Positions 1 to 10,640 of a DNA stretch of 64,000 nt are shown here, piece by piece. The notes under the pieces were generated by a model, which saw nothing but the letters and a program-made list of their open reading frames with translations, was not told the origin of the DNA and did not search any database. The DNA is taken from assembly GCF_001949145.1 (NCBI RefSeq), contig NW_019091402.1, forward strand, positions 132,961-196,960, read 5' to 3'. Both the position numbers and the translations under genes were made by a program. Position 1 is the stretch's first letter. The number at the start of each line of letters is the position of its first letter. The stretch is from Acanthaster planci (Eukaryota > Echinodermata > Asteroidea > Valvatida > Acanthasteridae).

Positions 1-1003
1 AATGCAAAGAGGAATAACATTAAGCATTATACAGTGATATTTAGGTGATGCTCCAAGAAAACTTATCAATGAAATGAAATTAAATATATGGGAAATACAA
101 AGAGCAATATAACCATTGACCACAAAGCCTTACCCGCAAGAAAAGGCTTGTAGATGGAACAGGGAAAGTGCAGGTGTGTATGACCCTCTTGCTTGCGACC
201 AGCAGTGCGTAAAGTTTATTGTACTTGTTCGTACCCAGGAGATATTACAGAGTTTGAGTACAGACGCATGGGAAACTTGTAAAGCATAGTCAAAGCTTGC
301 AGGAGGGGAAAAAAAGAAGTTGGAAAGTATACCAGTGTTAAGAGACAACTCTAGAGATGAAATAAATGTGACCCTTTGAAGAAAGATTCTGATCACCTCA
401 AGTTTGCAGCTACGACTTTATTAATAGGAGTATCATCGGTCTTAAGGAGCGGCAACACTGTATTGTCGGGATATTGGATATAAGTAGATTTGTTGAAGAG
501 AAATGAAATGTGTTTTGGTGCAGCTAAAGGAAGGTTTGTTAATCTGCATGTAGGCCGGCTAGATACTGCCGGGAACTTGGACTCCCAGAAGTCAGTACGC
601 AGTAAATAAGACATTGTGAGGCGTAGACCTACCGTATTTATCAAAATAATAATTCTGTTAACCTTTTTTATCCTTAACAACCAAGATAAAGATTTGAGCC
701 TGAAAAGCTCAGCTGTGATATTTGCTTATTGTAAATTGATCAGTAAAAAGAAATCATTGTGTCCCGGCAAGTCTCATGCAAAATGAGCGACATGCAACTG
801 AGTAAGACTGATTGCTCACGCTGGGAAATTCCCTTGAGCACGCAACACGCACAGTCCATGTGTCACGTGATGCCCAGGGGAGTCACACCAGGCGTCTGCT
901 CAGAGCCAGGGCTGCAGGCGGACGGAAAATCACATCGCCATTTTGGTCAAACCGCTGACAACGCTGAAGACAACTCACCCTCAATGCTGAGTCTTGGGGA
1001 AAA
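1..1003. other. Non-coding upstream region
   Basis: No supported gene. Open frames on both strands are short, lack family resemblance and have no exon-like splice context. The last few hundred bases may be 5' UTR or promoter of the TPR gene that follows; an in-frame stop at 965-967 precedes its likely start codon at 1004. Confidence 0.5.
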
Positions 1004-4000
1004 ATGACTGACACGATGGATACCAGAGGGAACATCAGTCAACAACGTGAGAGAGGAAGGGAGACAGAAATGGTGAGGGGACAGAAAAAGACGCATCGGA
1101 AGCAAAACACTGAACAGGCCGGAAAGGAACAGGCGACATCAGCAAAGGTTGATACTGTGGAGGACACGACGGCGTAAGTAAAGGCTTTTGTTTTTACCCC
1201 CAAAAAGCCTGGATACAGAATCCCCTCGACATTTTTCTGATATCGCCGTAGTGTGTGTTTTTTTCAGGAGCTTAGCCGTTAGGAGATTTTGGAGTTCTTC
1301 TTTGCGGTCAGTTTGACACCATTTTATGGTGAAAATCGAACTGCCGTTGTGGCGCAGCGCCCGTTTTTCCCGAGACAAATCAGCCAATTATTTTCTCACT
1401 GTGGGGCTCATTACATGCAGGTTGGCAGGTGTTTGTAAGCCCGAACTTCAAATGGCCACAACAGCCAAAACATGCAACTTTCTAAGTTCAAACTTCACGT
1501 TGGTATTAACGATAAGGCGTTTTGGGATATGCGTGTCAAAAATCGAGCGTGGCATGGCCAAGTTCTTGGAGGAGGGGCGGAATCCCTCCCTGCCTCCCCC
1601 GGCTGTGAGACAGGCCAAAATAATCCAGCTCTTTGAGGGTTATTGGTTTTGCCTTAGTGTACATCAGATACAGGTAGTTTAAAACGTCAGGATTTCCTAA
1701 TTCTGTTAGTCGGTTTTCTTAACTTTTCACTTTGATACATACATGTACATGTATTCTTAGGTCCACAGCTCCCTCAAAACGAACCTGCTTTGAAAACCTG
1801 GTTTTCTGAAATAAGCCATTTGTAGAAATTTATCTGATCACATTTTCGTCTTCAGGTTGGCACTGCAGGAGCGAAGAATATAAAATGCTGAATACCTCTA
1901 GCTGCTTTTATTTATATTTGTTTTCCAGCACATTTTCAAACCTGTTTGTTCAAGTTTGAAGATAGCTTCCAATTCGTCCCTAAAATCCATCACCTTTAAA
2001 ATCCCCTGTTTGATTTGTCTTGGGTTGCTCACTTTAGCACTTTGTTGAAACAGTTTCATATATTTATCGAATTTTTTTATCAAAGAAACTTCGATTTCGT
2101 CGTGCCGAACGTGTGATACATGAAACAATTTCGTTATTCTACAATCATTGCTGAATATATTGATATCATTATTTAATTGTAAAATATCGTCGATATTTTT
2201 ATTTTTTTGTCTATTTATGTCTATTTTACAGATGTTTATTGAATGAATTTGATCGAAAAAATCTTAAATAAATCGAACAAAAGACTGATCCAATGTTATC
2301 ATCGCGCTGTTTATTCTCTAAAATCCCTCGTGACAAATGTCACCAGCACACGAGTCGCTAAACCGTCCTGGAGGAAAAGGCAGAGGAGGAGGCAGAACAA
2401 CGTAGAAACTTTCGAAATAAAGAATTTTTTCCCATGATTTGGGTGAACCGCATCATACACTGACGGCGGAATGTTTTATGGTGGAAATATTCCAGCTCCC
2501 CTTCATTTCGTGAGAACGTATGAAACGCAACAAGCCCAAGTCCAAGTGAATAAAAATTCCGGACGGTTGGTTCAATTCATCTAACCGAGCCAGCCGAAAG
2601 TTCACTGAAAGATCAAACAGAACCTTTTTTTCACAACTCAGCCTTGACTATTGACAAACATGAGATTGTCCATGCCACACAGGTGCACCTGCCGTGGCTT
2701 TATTGGCTGGCATTCACTCGAACAACGCACACAACGCGACAATGCCGCACACTCGTTCCTCAATAACCGTAATTAACTACGCATGCAATACAACAGTGTT
2801 CAGGTTTCGTTTACCTGTCTGACAAGGGGGAAAAGGGGAAACCCCCATGTAATCTTTATGACCTTGGAGAAGACGCGGACGTTGCCAAATCTCTTTTTAT
2901 TCGTCAGTCTTGGTATGGACGCAATAAATCGCTTTTTATCATTGTGACTTTCAAGATTCATGTACCGCACCTCCAATGGCATAAGTCCTATCAGTAATAT
3001 ACGGGTGATTCACAATAGTGCGCCTCCAAGAGTTTGCAACACATTGGCCAATCACAATGCGCGAAATATGTCAACCATTTTCAAGCGCACATTGGGTTGA
3101 CAGATTCCGCCCGATTGGCCAACGCGTTGCAAACACTTGGAGGCTCACTTTTGTGAAACGCCTGTATTGAAATTTTTTCGATTCGAACAGGAACGACCTG
3201 AGGAAAGATCCCATGAAAAAATGGATTAGAAAGAACGGCCCCTTTGTGACTTCGCTGAAATCAATATCAAATCCAGTGTATTATTTAGTGGCTGTATATT
3301 TTACGACTCCCACCTCTTCCTTTCAGGGGTCATAAAAAATATTTCATTTTTGCATGGCAAAAAATTGCCCCCCAAAAACAAAAACAAATAAACAAACAAA
3401 ATTGGGAAATCCTACTGCCTAAGTCCTTCTAAAAGGGACTGGGTAATACATCACCCTTGTCGAGGGTTTATCATTATTCAAAGTTGACTGATACTCTAAA
3501 TAGACGTATTTGATGACAAATGCTAGAAATTTTAGTGAATTTCCTTTTTTTCATTTGAATTTTTAGGAATAACCCCCCAAAAAATTCACTAGAAGAGGCG
3601 AACTGGACAGAACTACCCTTTTGTCACTTTACATGGAATCTGAAAATTGGGGTTGACATCGATTGCGAAAAAGTCATACGTGACATAGCTGAGGAGTCGG
3701 AGATAGTGCCACACTTACTGGGAATTGAAGCACTTCTCTTCAGGGCGTACTTAGAGGTATTGGAAAACCGAAAACGCTGTGACGTTAACAAAGCCAGACA
3801 GTCCATCGACAAAGCAGACGAGAGGATAGAAAAGACAGATGAGCGTCTGCGTAAAGGCTACAAAGTTGTGTCACTACTGAATCGCATGTGGATCGAGAAC
3901 AGATGCCTTAAAACCCAAGAGGTCCAAGAGCTACGCGATGAATTACGTGGTTACAAACTTGAGGGCAATGATCTTTTAGTGATCAGGGCAGTGCAGGCAG

Positions 4001-7000
4001 CTGCTTTGATACGACTCGGACCCAATGTGTACGCATCTGCTCTGGATATGTTCGAGGGAGCGCTACAGCAGTTCCCCAAAGATGTCAACTTCCTTTATGG
4101 GGCTGCGCTTGTGACAGGCATGATGGGAAGAAACAGAAGAAGCACTACTTCAGAATACAAAAATCTGGACTCAGAAGGTAAGGAACTATTGGACAAACAA
4201 AAAACATACCTGGAACAGATTATGGAAAGTAAGAACAACTATCCGATTGTAAAATCAGACTTGGGACAGAATTTATCTGGACGCGAGGACAAAACAGAAA
4301 GAGAAAAGGGAGTACAATATTTGAAAGGGGCTTACAATAACGCCAAGGAAGTGCACAAGGTAGCGCTTAATTTAGTCCGATATTACAAATGGGAAAAAAA
4401 ATACGACCTTGCAATAAAAACATTGCAGGAAAGAAATGGACAAGACCATTATGAGAGTCATTATCAGTTGGCGCTGTGCTTTATGGCTAAGGCAAAAAAC
4501 ATCAAGAAGAAAACCACGGTGAAAAAAACGCCACGACCACGAGACACCACACAAAAATGCAGCACCAGAGATAACATTGCCTCTGCCGAAAAATGTGGAA
4601 GGGTAAAAACAGCGCAGTCTCCACAGCAGACAGTACGTCAAAGCGAAGGATGTACACAGTACAAAGGAAACACCGTACATGCCGTAACACACAGAGCAGA
4701 CAGTAAATCGGAGCAGCCCTCGGACGAATGGTATCAGAAAGCCCTTAAGGAGCTAGAGACATGCCTGGAACTTAACAAGGGGCATAAATATGCTACAATA
4801 AGCAGGTGCGAAGTAATGCATGCTTTGAGTCCAACGCAAGCGAAAACGATTTTCGAAGACAGCATACAGCAGTCCGAAAAGTGGCCGACCGAAAACAAGC
4901 TTGACTTGTACTTTAAGTTCGCCGCATTCCTTGAACAAAATAATGAATGTGAATCAGGAATGAATATGTGGCAGCAGGTGATGGACCTTACAGCTTCGTT
5001 TGAATTTCTTGACGAGACATCCTGTATATGGGAAGTAGAAGAAAAAGCAAAGTCGAAAAAGAAACAAGCTTATTCCAAACTGCGGTATCATTACAATATA
5101 AACAGCCTCAGGTTGGGAATTCTTCACTTCCAGAATTTCGAGTTTGAAGAGGCTATAACGATTTTGGAGAACCAGTCAGATCACGATCGAGAAACCAATG
5201 CCGATATCCCACGCTACCTCGCACTGACATACCTGAAGATGGGCAGTCAGAGAGAACTACAAGCTTTGTCTGAAGAACGCCAGTCTGGAGAAACGAAAGA
5301 GATATTTGAAAAGGCTCATGGCAATGCAATCTGTTCTATGAATATTGGTCTAAGCCAAATGGAAGGTCGAAAGTTAAGGGCGGACACGGCTCTAGCGATT
5401 GCACACAACCAGCTCCTTTTGGTTGGTTTTCCAGGTACAGAAAAGGCTCGACATTTGCCTTCTGCATCCACTCAGTCAGAAACTGAGAGTCGGGACACCA
5501 CTACTCCTGACCTAAATTCTCCATACATCCTGTCCTATAGGGAGGCTGTCAGGTGCGGAAGTCTTGTTGCTAGCCTAGAGTTACTCAGATTGATAAAAAA
5601 CAACATCGTTAAAGAAACACCAAGATCAAAGTTCCTCCAAGTGAGTCTTTTTTGTCTTTGTTTACACTAACACACTTAAAATAGTCGTTAAGAGGTAATA
5701 ATTTTATTTCGAGGCTTTTATCCCGACGCATCCCTTTTCGTTATAGATTCTTGCAGAAATAGACGTTTGTTGCTCGTTGGAAAGAAGTGATCATGTTCAT
5801 CGAGAAGGTAAACCCTTAATCTTCGACAAAGGCCTTAGCAGCCGCAACAGAGACAAAGATGCCAGAGCATTGAACTGCAAAGCCATCAAGCGAGACGTTA
5901 CAGCTATCTTACATCAGGAAAAGTTTTACCGACAGGCTTGGAAGGAGCATTTCATAATGGAACGAGCAATACTCCAAAAAAGGTTTGAAAATAATGAAGG
6001 GAAACTTGAGCTGGATGGTGAGGATGAGGAAAAGAGAGCGACCTTTTCGGAAGAAATAGTGTGGGCCGCTTGCGACAGCTGTGAGAAACTACGCCCTCTG
6101 TTGGATCGTATTGTTTACAGGTTTGGGGTAAGATTTGAAAGAATGTTTTGAGTGTAGTTTGCGTGAAAATTTTACGAATGCATATTTCAAGGCAAAAGAA
6201 GTTCTCAAGGAGTAATGATTTCATGGTTTTTTCCACAGACTAAGGAACGTGACATCGAAGAAAAATCAATGAAAAATCAATACTTTCCACTGATAGATGA
6301 CAGGACCCCCATGGAAGAAGTTCCAGGAAAGTTGGAAAACGAACTCAAATTAATCTTCGGTACTGACATGAAAAAGCATTATTCCAAACTCGTGGAAGAG
6401 CTTCTAAAGGTAGGCATGATGTAATAGATTCCGAACAGGATAATATGCGACTTCAAAAATTGATGGAAAGATACATGTAAACAGAGTTTCTCCCAGACCT
6501 GTCAATTTTGAGTTTTTCAGCCTTATTTATTCAGACTTCCATACCTTTTCTTAGGAACAGACGCAACCAGGGAATGACTTCCTCAGAACCTGCAGGGAAT
6601 TGGTAAACACGATCAAGCACGGTGATATTAGTTCAGTGAGTGAAATACTTGCTATAACGAAGGAACCAGTCACCTTGGCTCGTCAGTGCACGGATAAAAT
6701 AGAGGAGATCTGCAACTTCTTCTTCAAAGCCATGGACAAGGCCAGCGATCTGAGAGACCAGGTGAAGCAGCTTGTGAGTGACATCAATGAGAAAGCTGAC
6801 GAACTGCTTGAATTATTGTCAGACAACGATCAATTTGTCGTCACAAAGGGAAGCACTTGGAAGTTACTGGAGGTAAACTTTAGATTTAGAGGCAGAATTA
6901 GAGACCAGCAATATAGAACCGGACAACCGGCAACCACACCTAACATGAAAAGGCATCTCATAGAAATATTATACAGTCACGACAAAGTTTAATCAAACCA

Positions 7001-9354
7001 AATTTTTCGTTTTCACGAAGAGACACATTTGTCTTCAATTGGTAAAGGTCTGCAATAAAGGGCAACACCATGGGGGAAACGAATTTTCACGAAGAGAAAA
7101 AGGTGACTCCGGAAATGTATGGAAATGTAACAGTTTTGCACCCAGCACGTACAATGGCAAAAACGTGTGTCGTGCAAGCCGTTTTCACGTACGAGGCAGA
7201 GGTCACACGAATTTTAGCGTTTTTAATGAACAGACAAAGGTATTTGTATTTGAATTGTTTATATAAATACCTCAAGCTTTCTATAAACATTATTTCCTGG
7301 TTGAATATCATTCCAGATCCTTTCTCTCAAAATGTAGCACTGGTTTAGTCAAAGGAATGCTGATTCTGACCATTTGATCTAAATATAGTTAATTTGTATT
7401 CTCCGGCGAGACTTTGACTCGTGGAAAGAGTAATGGTTTGACTTTAATTGACTAATTTGCCAGATGACTGCGCTGATTCGTCGGAGAAAGAGGCAGTCTC
7501 GATCACCTGATTCCGAAGCTGAAGAAGCTCTACGCAAACTGACGGAGGGCCCACAGGTGGAATGTCATAACCTCCGAAGGCATCATCAAGAGGTTGAAGA
7601 CGCAGTGTTGGAAAACCACGAGGATGATCAGATATCGGCGAAGTGCAGAAAAACATGCAAAGAAGCTGTCAAAGCGCTGGACGCAGGGTTAGCTGAGCAC
7701 AAATCTGACGTAAGCTCGAGTTTTGATCGAATTACATAGCAAGCGATGACAAGAAAACGTCACGTAATCGAAAAAGTCGTGCAATCTAGCACTTTTGGCG
7801 CTCTCGTCACCACCCAGAGCTCGAGGATACCGACCTCTGACAATGAGGGACAACTCGCAATGGAGATGACCATGGGTTCGTCCCTTTTGTTGAGGATGGA
7901 ACATGATATGCTAAGAAAATGTAAAGAAGATGCCAATGCACTAGATGCGGAGTAAGCTAAACACAAAGCTGTGGGGAGGAAATTAAAGCAAGAGATACAA
8001 GTACTCCCCAATCACAAACACAATCGATAATAACAGGCGTGCCTAGGTAATAGGCTTCTTTTATATACAGTTCTCAATGCCATTAAGTTTATTCCATTCG
8101 AAACTTTTCATTGAGAGTGTATTGGTGTTTGTCTTCAAACAGATTGGAGATACAGAAACTCTAGAATGTTTGGACATTCTAGGCATCAGGAAATTCCAGC
8201 TGAAAACAAAACTCCAGAAGATGAAAATTCGTGCTGACAAAGCCGAGGAGCTGGCGGAGACGATCACCCAGGTACCTCTCTAAATGCAAAATGTAATAAA
8301 AAAATCCTCACTCTCAAAACGTGTGAGTCCCTTATAAAACCACTACAAAATTAAAAAAAACACTCCAGCGAAAGACAACTCAAAAATCGGGCCAGTTTCA
8401 ATCTAACCAAGGAGCCATATAAGCACAAATCAAAAAAGAAAATGCCCTTTATATGGCTGTTCTCTTGGAGTGATTTTTAATCTTCTTTTTTTAGAATGGT
8501 TTCTCACTTTTTGAAGTGAGGCGATCTTCACTCTTTTTCAGTGCATTCATAAGGGACTCATTCTTGTCGAGTTTGAGTTTTTCACTCTTTTGCCATACTG
8601 TAGTCGTCATTGTGCAGGTCTTGGAATGAAACCGTCATGTAGGCGAATTGTCATGATAACGGTTTTTGGCCATGTCACAGGCATTGGTTTCACACTTGGG
8701 GCCAAAAAGCTATTCGACCATATAGGACTGTTTTTCAAATGATGCCTGATGCCAAACCTGCAAGAAAACATGAGGCTAGGGAAACTGCACACAGAAACGA
8801 GAGCAGGCTGCGTGTGCATAGGGGTGTGTCTGAACACAAATTGACCTTTGTCACATCATCGCGTCAGGTGTAAGTTTCCCAAATTCCACAAGTGCATCTG
8901 TGAAAAAGCTGAGTATCAGGAGCTAAGCTTCCGTGCAACAGGTTTGCAACAAGTCTTGGGTGACCTACAACAAAGGGAATCACACAAGAGGAGATCTAGA
9001 GGGGCAGAACCTGCCATAAACGACTATGCCGCACCTTTCTTTTTTTTTGAAATTGTGAACAGTTGTCGGACATAGACACAAGAACATCACGTTCTTCCTA
9101 TTACGACGAATCAAAAAATGTCTTTTTTTTTCTCTTTGCAGCAGGAACAAAGGTTCATCTCAAAGGAGAACTATGATTTCAGTGATGTGAAGAAATTTCT
9201 CACGACTGGAGGCGGTGAAGATAAACCCTCCAAGGTGTTGGATCTCACCCGCTGGTGTACGGACAGCACCGAGAAAATTCTACTTGCAATGCGGTCCTGT
9301 AGCCCCCGTACCACCTCCGTTACAAATCGCCCCAAACAAAACAGGAAAAAATAA
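1004..9354 (+). CDS. IFIT-like tetratricopeptide repeat protein with long C-terminal extension (8 exons)
   Basis: Exons read from splice sites: 1004-1173, 3567-5640, 5747-6127, 6239-6409, 6555-6872, 7464-7709, 8143-8271, 9142-9354. Phases join without a break to 1,233 residues and a TAA stop. Residues 76-82 read CHFTWNL, the hallmark near the N-terminus of vertebrate IFIT proteins, and TPR-type helical pairs follow to about residue 748. A basic, low-complexity insert lies at about 366-440. Vertebrate IFITs are about 470-490 residues and bind viral RNA in the cytoplasm, so this protein is more than twice as long. The last six exons (residues 749-1233) encode charged, coiled-coil-like sequence I cannot assign. 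The first exon is the least certain: it is chosen because its start (ATG 1004 or 1016) and phase-2 donor fit exon 2, and I recall that vertebrate IFIT genes also place a phase-2 intron just after the start. RNA binding here is not shown. Confidence 0.75.
3001..3171. repeat. Foldback MITE, copy 1 (family A)
   Basis: The two halves are near-complete inverted copies of each other. The left half carries TGCGCCTCCAAGAGTTTGCA and the right half ends in its complement. Both ends sit beside TA dinucleotides, as in Tc1/mariner-type MITEs. It lies in the first intron of the TPR gene. A related, shorter copy is at about 32921-33060. Confidence 0.75.
3567..5640 (+). CDS. Main TPR exon of the IFIT-like gene
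   Basis: One 2,074-base exon between a pyrimidine-rich acceptor (AG at 3565-3566) and a GTGAGT donor at 5641. It enters in phase 2 and leaves in phase 0. It carries the CHFTWNL motif just after its start, then repeated helical pairs with TPR spacing, for example the stretches around 4030-4110, 4330-4500, 4720-4800 and 5100-5260. A single large exon holding the whole TPR array is the usual layout of IFIT genes. The frame runs open past the donor to a TAA at 5668-5670, so an unspliced transcript would end a few residues later and give a protein without the C-terminal extension. Confidence 0.85.
7860..7990 (+). pseudogene. Decayed duplicate of the sixth exon of the TPR gene
   Basis: About 250 bases after the exon at 7464-7709 the sequence again reads a CKE...ALDA pattern, matching the KEAVKALDAGLAEHK segment of the functional exon. 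A TAA stop now sits where the original has Gly-Leu, and no good donor follows. The similarity covers roughly the last 30 codons of the source exon. It is best read as a dead tandem exon copy, judged by eye. Confidence 0.4.
8305..8590. repeat. Foldback repeat in the last intron of the TPR gene
   Basis: GTGAGTCCCTTAT near 8321 returns as its complement ATAAGGGACTCA near 8549, and the inner segments around CCAAGGAGCCATATAA (8409) and TTATATGGCT (8450) also pair. The element can fold into a long imperfect hairpin of about 280 bases. No transposase is present. Confidence 0.6.
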
Positions 9355-9409
9355 CACAAAAATATCATATCAAAACTCACGAAGGGATAGAAATCGGACA
9401 CCAAATTTA

Positions 9410-9415
9410 AATAAA
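9410..9415 (+). terminator. Poly(A) signal of the TPR gene
   Basis: AATAAA lies 55 bases after the TAA stop of the eighth exon. It is the first canonical hexamer downstream, so it is the likely 3' end signal. Confidence 0.45.
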
Positions 9416-9486
9416 CTTAAAATACACAGATTCTCTCGAATTTTCCCTCAATGCGTAGTGGGTGAGGTATAACTATCCTGAAATAG

Positions 9487-9768
9487 TATGACCCCTACAA
9501 TTACAATAAGACAGGTCTTTCCAATGACGTCTTTGCCGGTCTTGATATTAAAGGTATCTTTCCGGTACTCAATGGAACTCCTCAGGTCTTCGATAGCTGT
9601 GACTTTGAGTTGCAAGAAATAAGTGGACCAAGAGACCAGGAAGCGGACTACAAAATGAAATTTAACTCAAAGTATATCAAGTCTTGTAGGATCTCAACAA
9701 TATTTAGAAATAGTGAGAAAATAGCAAATATAATTCCAATCAACAGTGAAACCAGAGTTAGTCTGTGA
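9487..9768 (+). CDS. Orphan exon-like open frame, unknown product
   Basis: Directly after an AG at 9485-9486 a frame stays open for 93 codons to a TGA at 9766-9768. It has no ATG until 9652, so it looks like a spliced terminal exon rather than a whole gene. The translation is compositionally normal for a globular protein (for example NDVFAGLDIKGIFPVLNG early on) and an AATAAA follows 102 bases after the stop. It could be an alternative last exon of the TPR gene, but I found no convincing donor that joins it. I do not recognise the family. Confidence 0.35.
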   Translation, partial: YDPYNYNKTGLSNDVFAGLDIKGIFPVLNGTPQVFDSCDFELQEISGPRDQEADYKMKFNSKYIKSCRISTIFRNSEKIANIIPINSETRVSL

Positions 9769-9870
9769 AAATTTACGGCATTTCATTTTTCTGCTGTGTC
9801 GTAAGATGAAATCATTAATTAACGAGTAAGCCTATGCCTTATATATCCCGGCCTGATCTAGCCTTGTTTT

Positions 9871-9876
9871 AATAAA
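9871..9876 (+). terminator. Poly(A) signal after the orphan exon
   Basis: AATAAA, 102 bases after the TGA at 9766-9768. This spacing supports the reading of that frame as a 3' terminal exon. Confidence 0.35.
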
Positions 9877-10469
9877 AGGTGCAGGTATAATTTAGTTTTG
9901 ACGCAATCTCTAGAAATCATAACTTAGATAAACTTATACGTATGTTACTATCATTTCATCACCATAAAGGCGCCTTTCCATATGCGCGTTGACAGGTGTG
10001 TTGTGGGCTTAGTGAAGTCGGTGTTTGTCTCTGTAAAAGTGAAACGCATGAATGCATCTATTCTTCATCCTAAAAATGTGTAAAAATACGCAAACTTGCA
10101 CTCACCAATCCGGAACGGCCAACCAAAAGGTAACTTAAAGAAATTTCAATATTTTTGCCTACTCCAAAAATAACTCATTTGTAGCCCTTATCCCCAGAGT
10201 TACTCATACACCATCGATCCCGGTTACTGCATGCCGGCTAGCAGCCAAGTATTTCGGAATTATAAACTGATGAAGCTTTAGTAAAGAGCAGCAATACCGG
10301 ATCCATTCGAATATTTACACAAAATTTCTCTCCCAATATGTAGCGTCGCCTTCTACCTTACATCATTTGCTAATCAGGACGGACGTTTTTCAGTACAGGA
10401 TGCCTTTACGAAGCGACCACAGACAGGTTTTTTTTCGCAACTTAATTTCGGAAATGGTCTATTCGCCGA

Positions 10470-10640
10470 CGGGGCGCGGAAAGGTGAATTTTTTTCCGGT
10501 GATTGACGGGACAGGAGATTCGCAAGTGAATTTCAAACGGCAGTTTCAAATGATCATTTCTATTGCATGGAGCGTCTAAATCTATCAAACGTCTCCCCAA
10601 GTTGTCAATTGACGTCGCTACATTGTAAATAGCACCAAGG
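10470..10640. repeat. Interspersed repeat, copy 1 of 2
   Basis: By eye it is similar to 20240-20400: TTCGCAAGTGAATTTCAAAC here against TTCGTTAAGTGTATATTGAG there. A shared downstream block follows, where both copies carry GTTGTC before a GAC-containing stretch. The minus-strand translations share a VDNLG/IDNLG segment, but both copies are open only briefly. It is probably an old transposon fragment. Confidence 0.35.

Noticed and set aside
393-680. 95-codon minus-strand open frame near the left edge
   Set aside because: No family resemblance, no splice sites that extend it, and no upstream or downstream signals.
7070-7348. Possible extra exon of the TPR gene
   Set aside because: The frame is open, but the exons on either side (6555-6872 and 7464-7709) join in phase without it, and its sequence becomes low-complexity hydrophobic toward the end.
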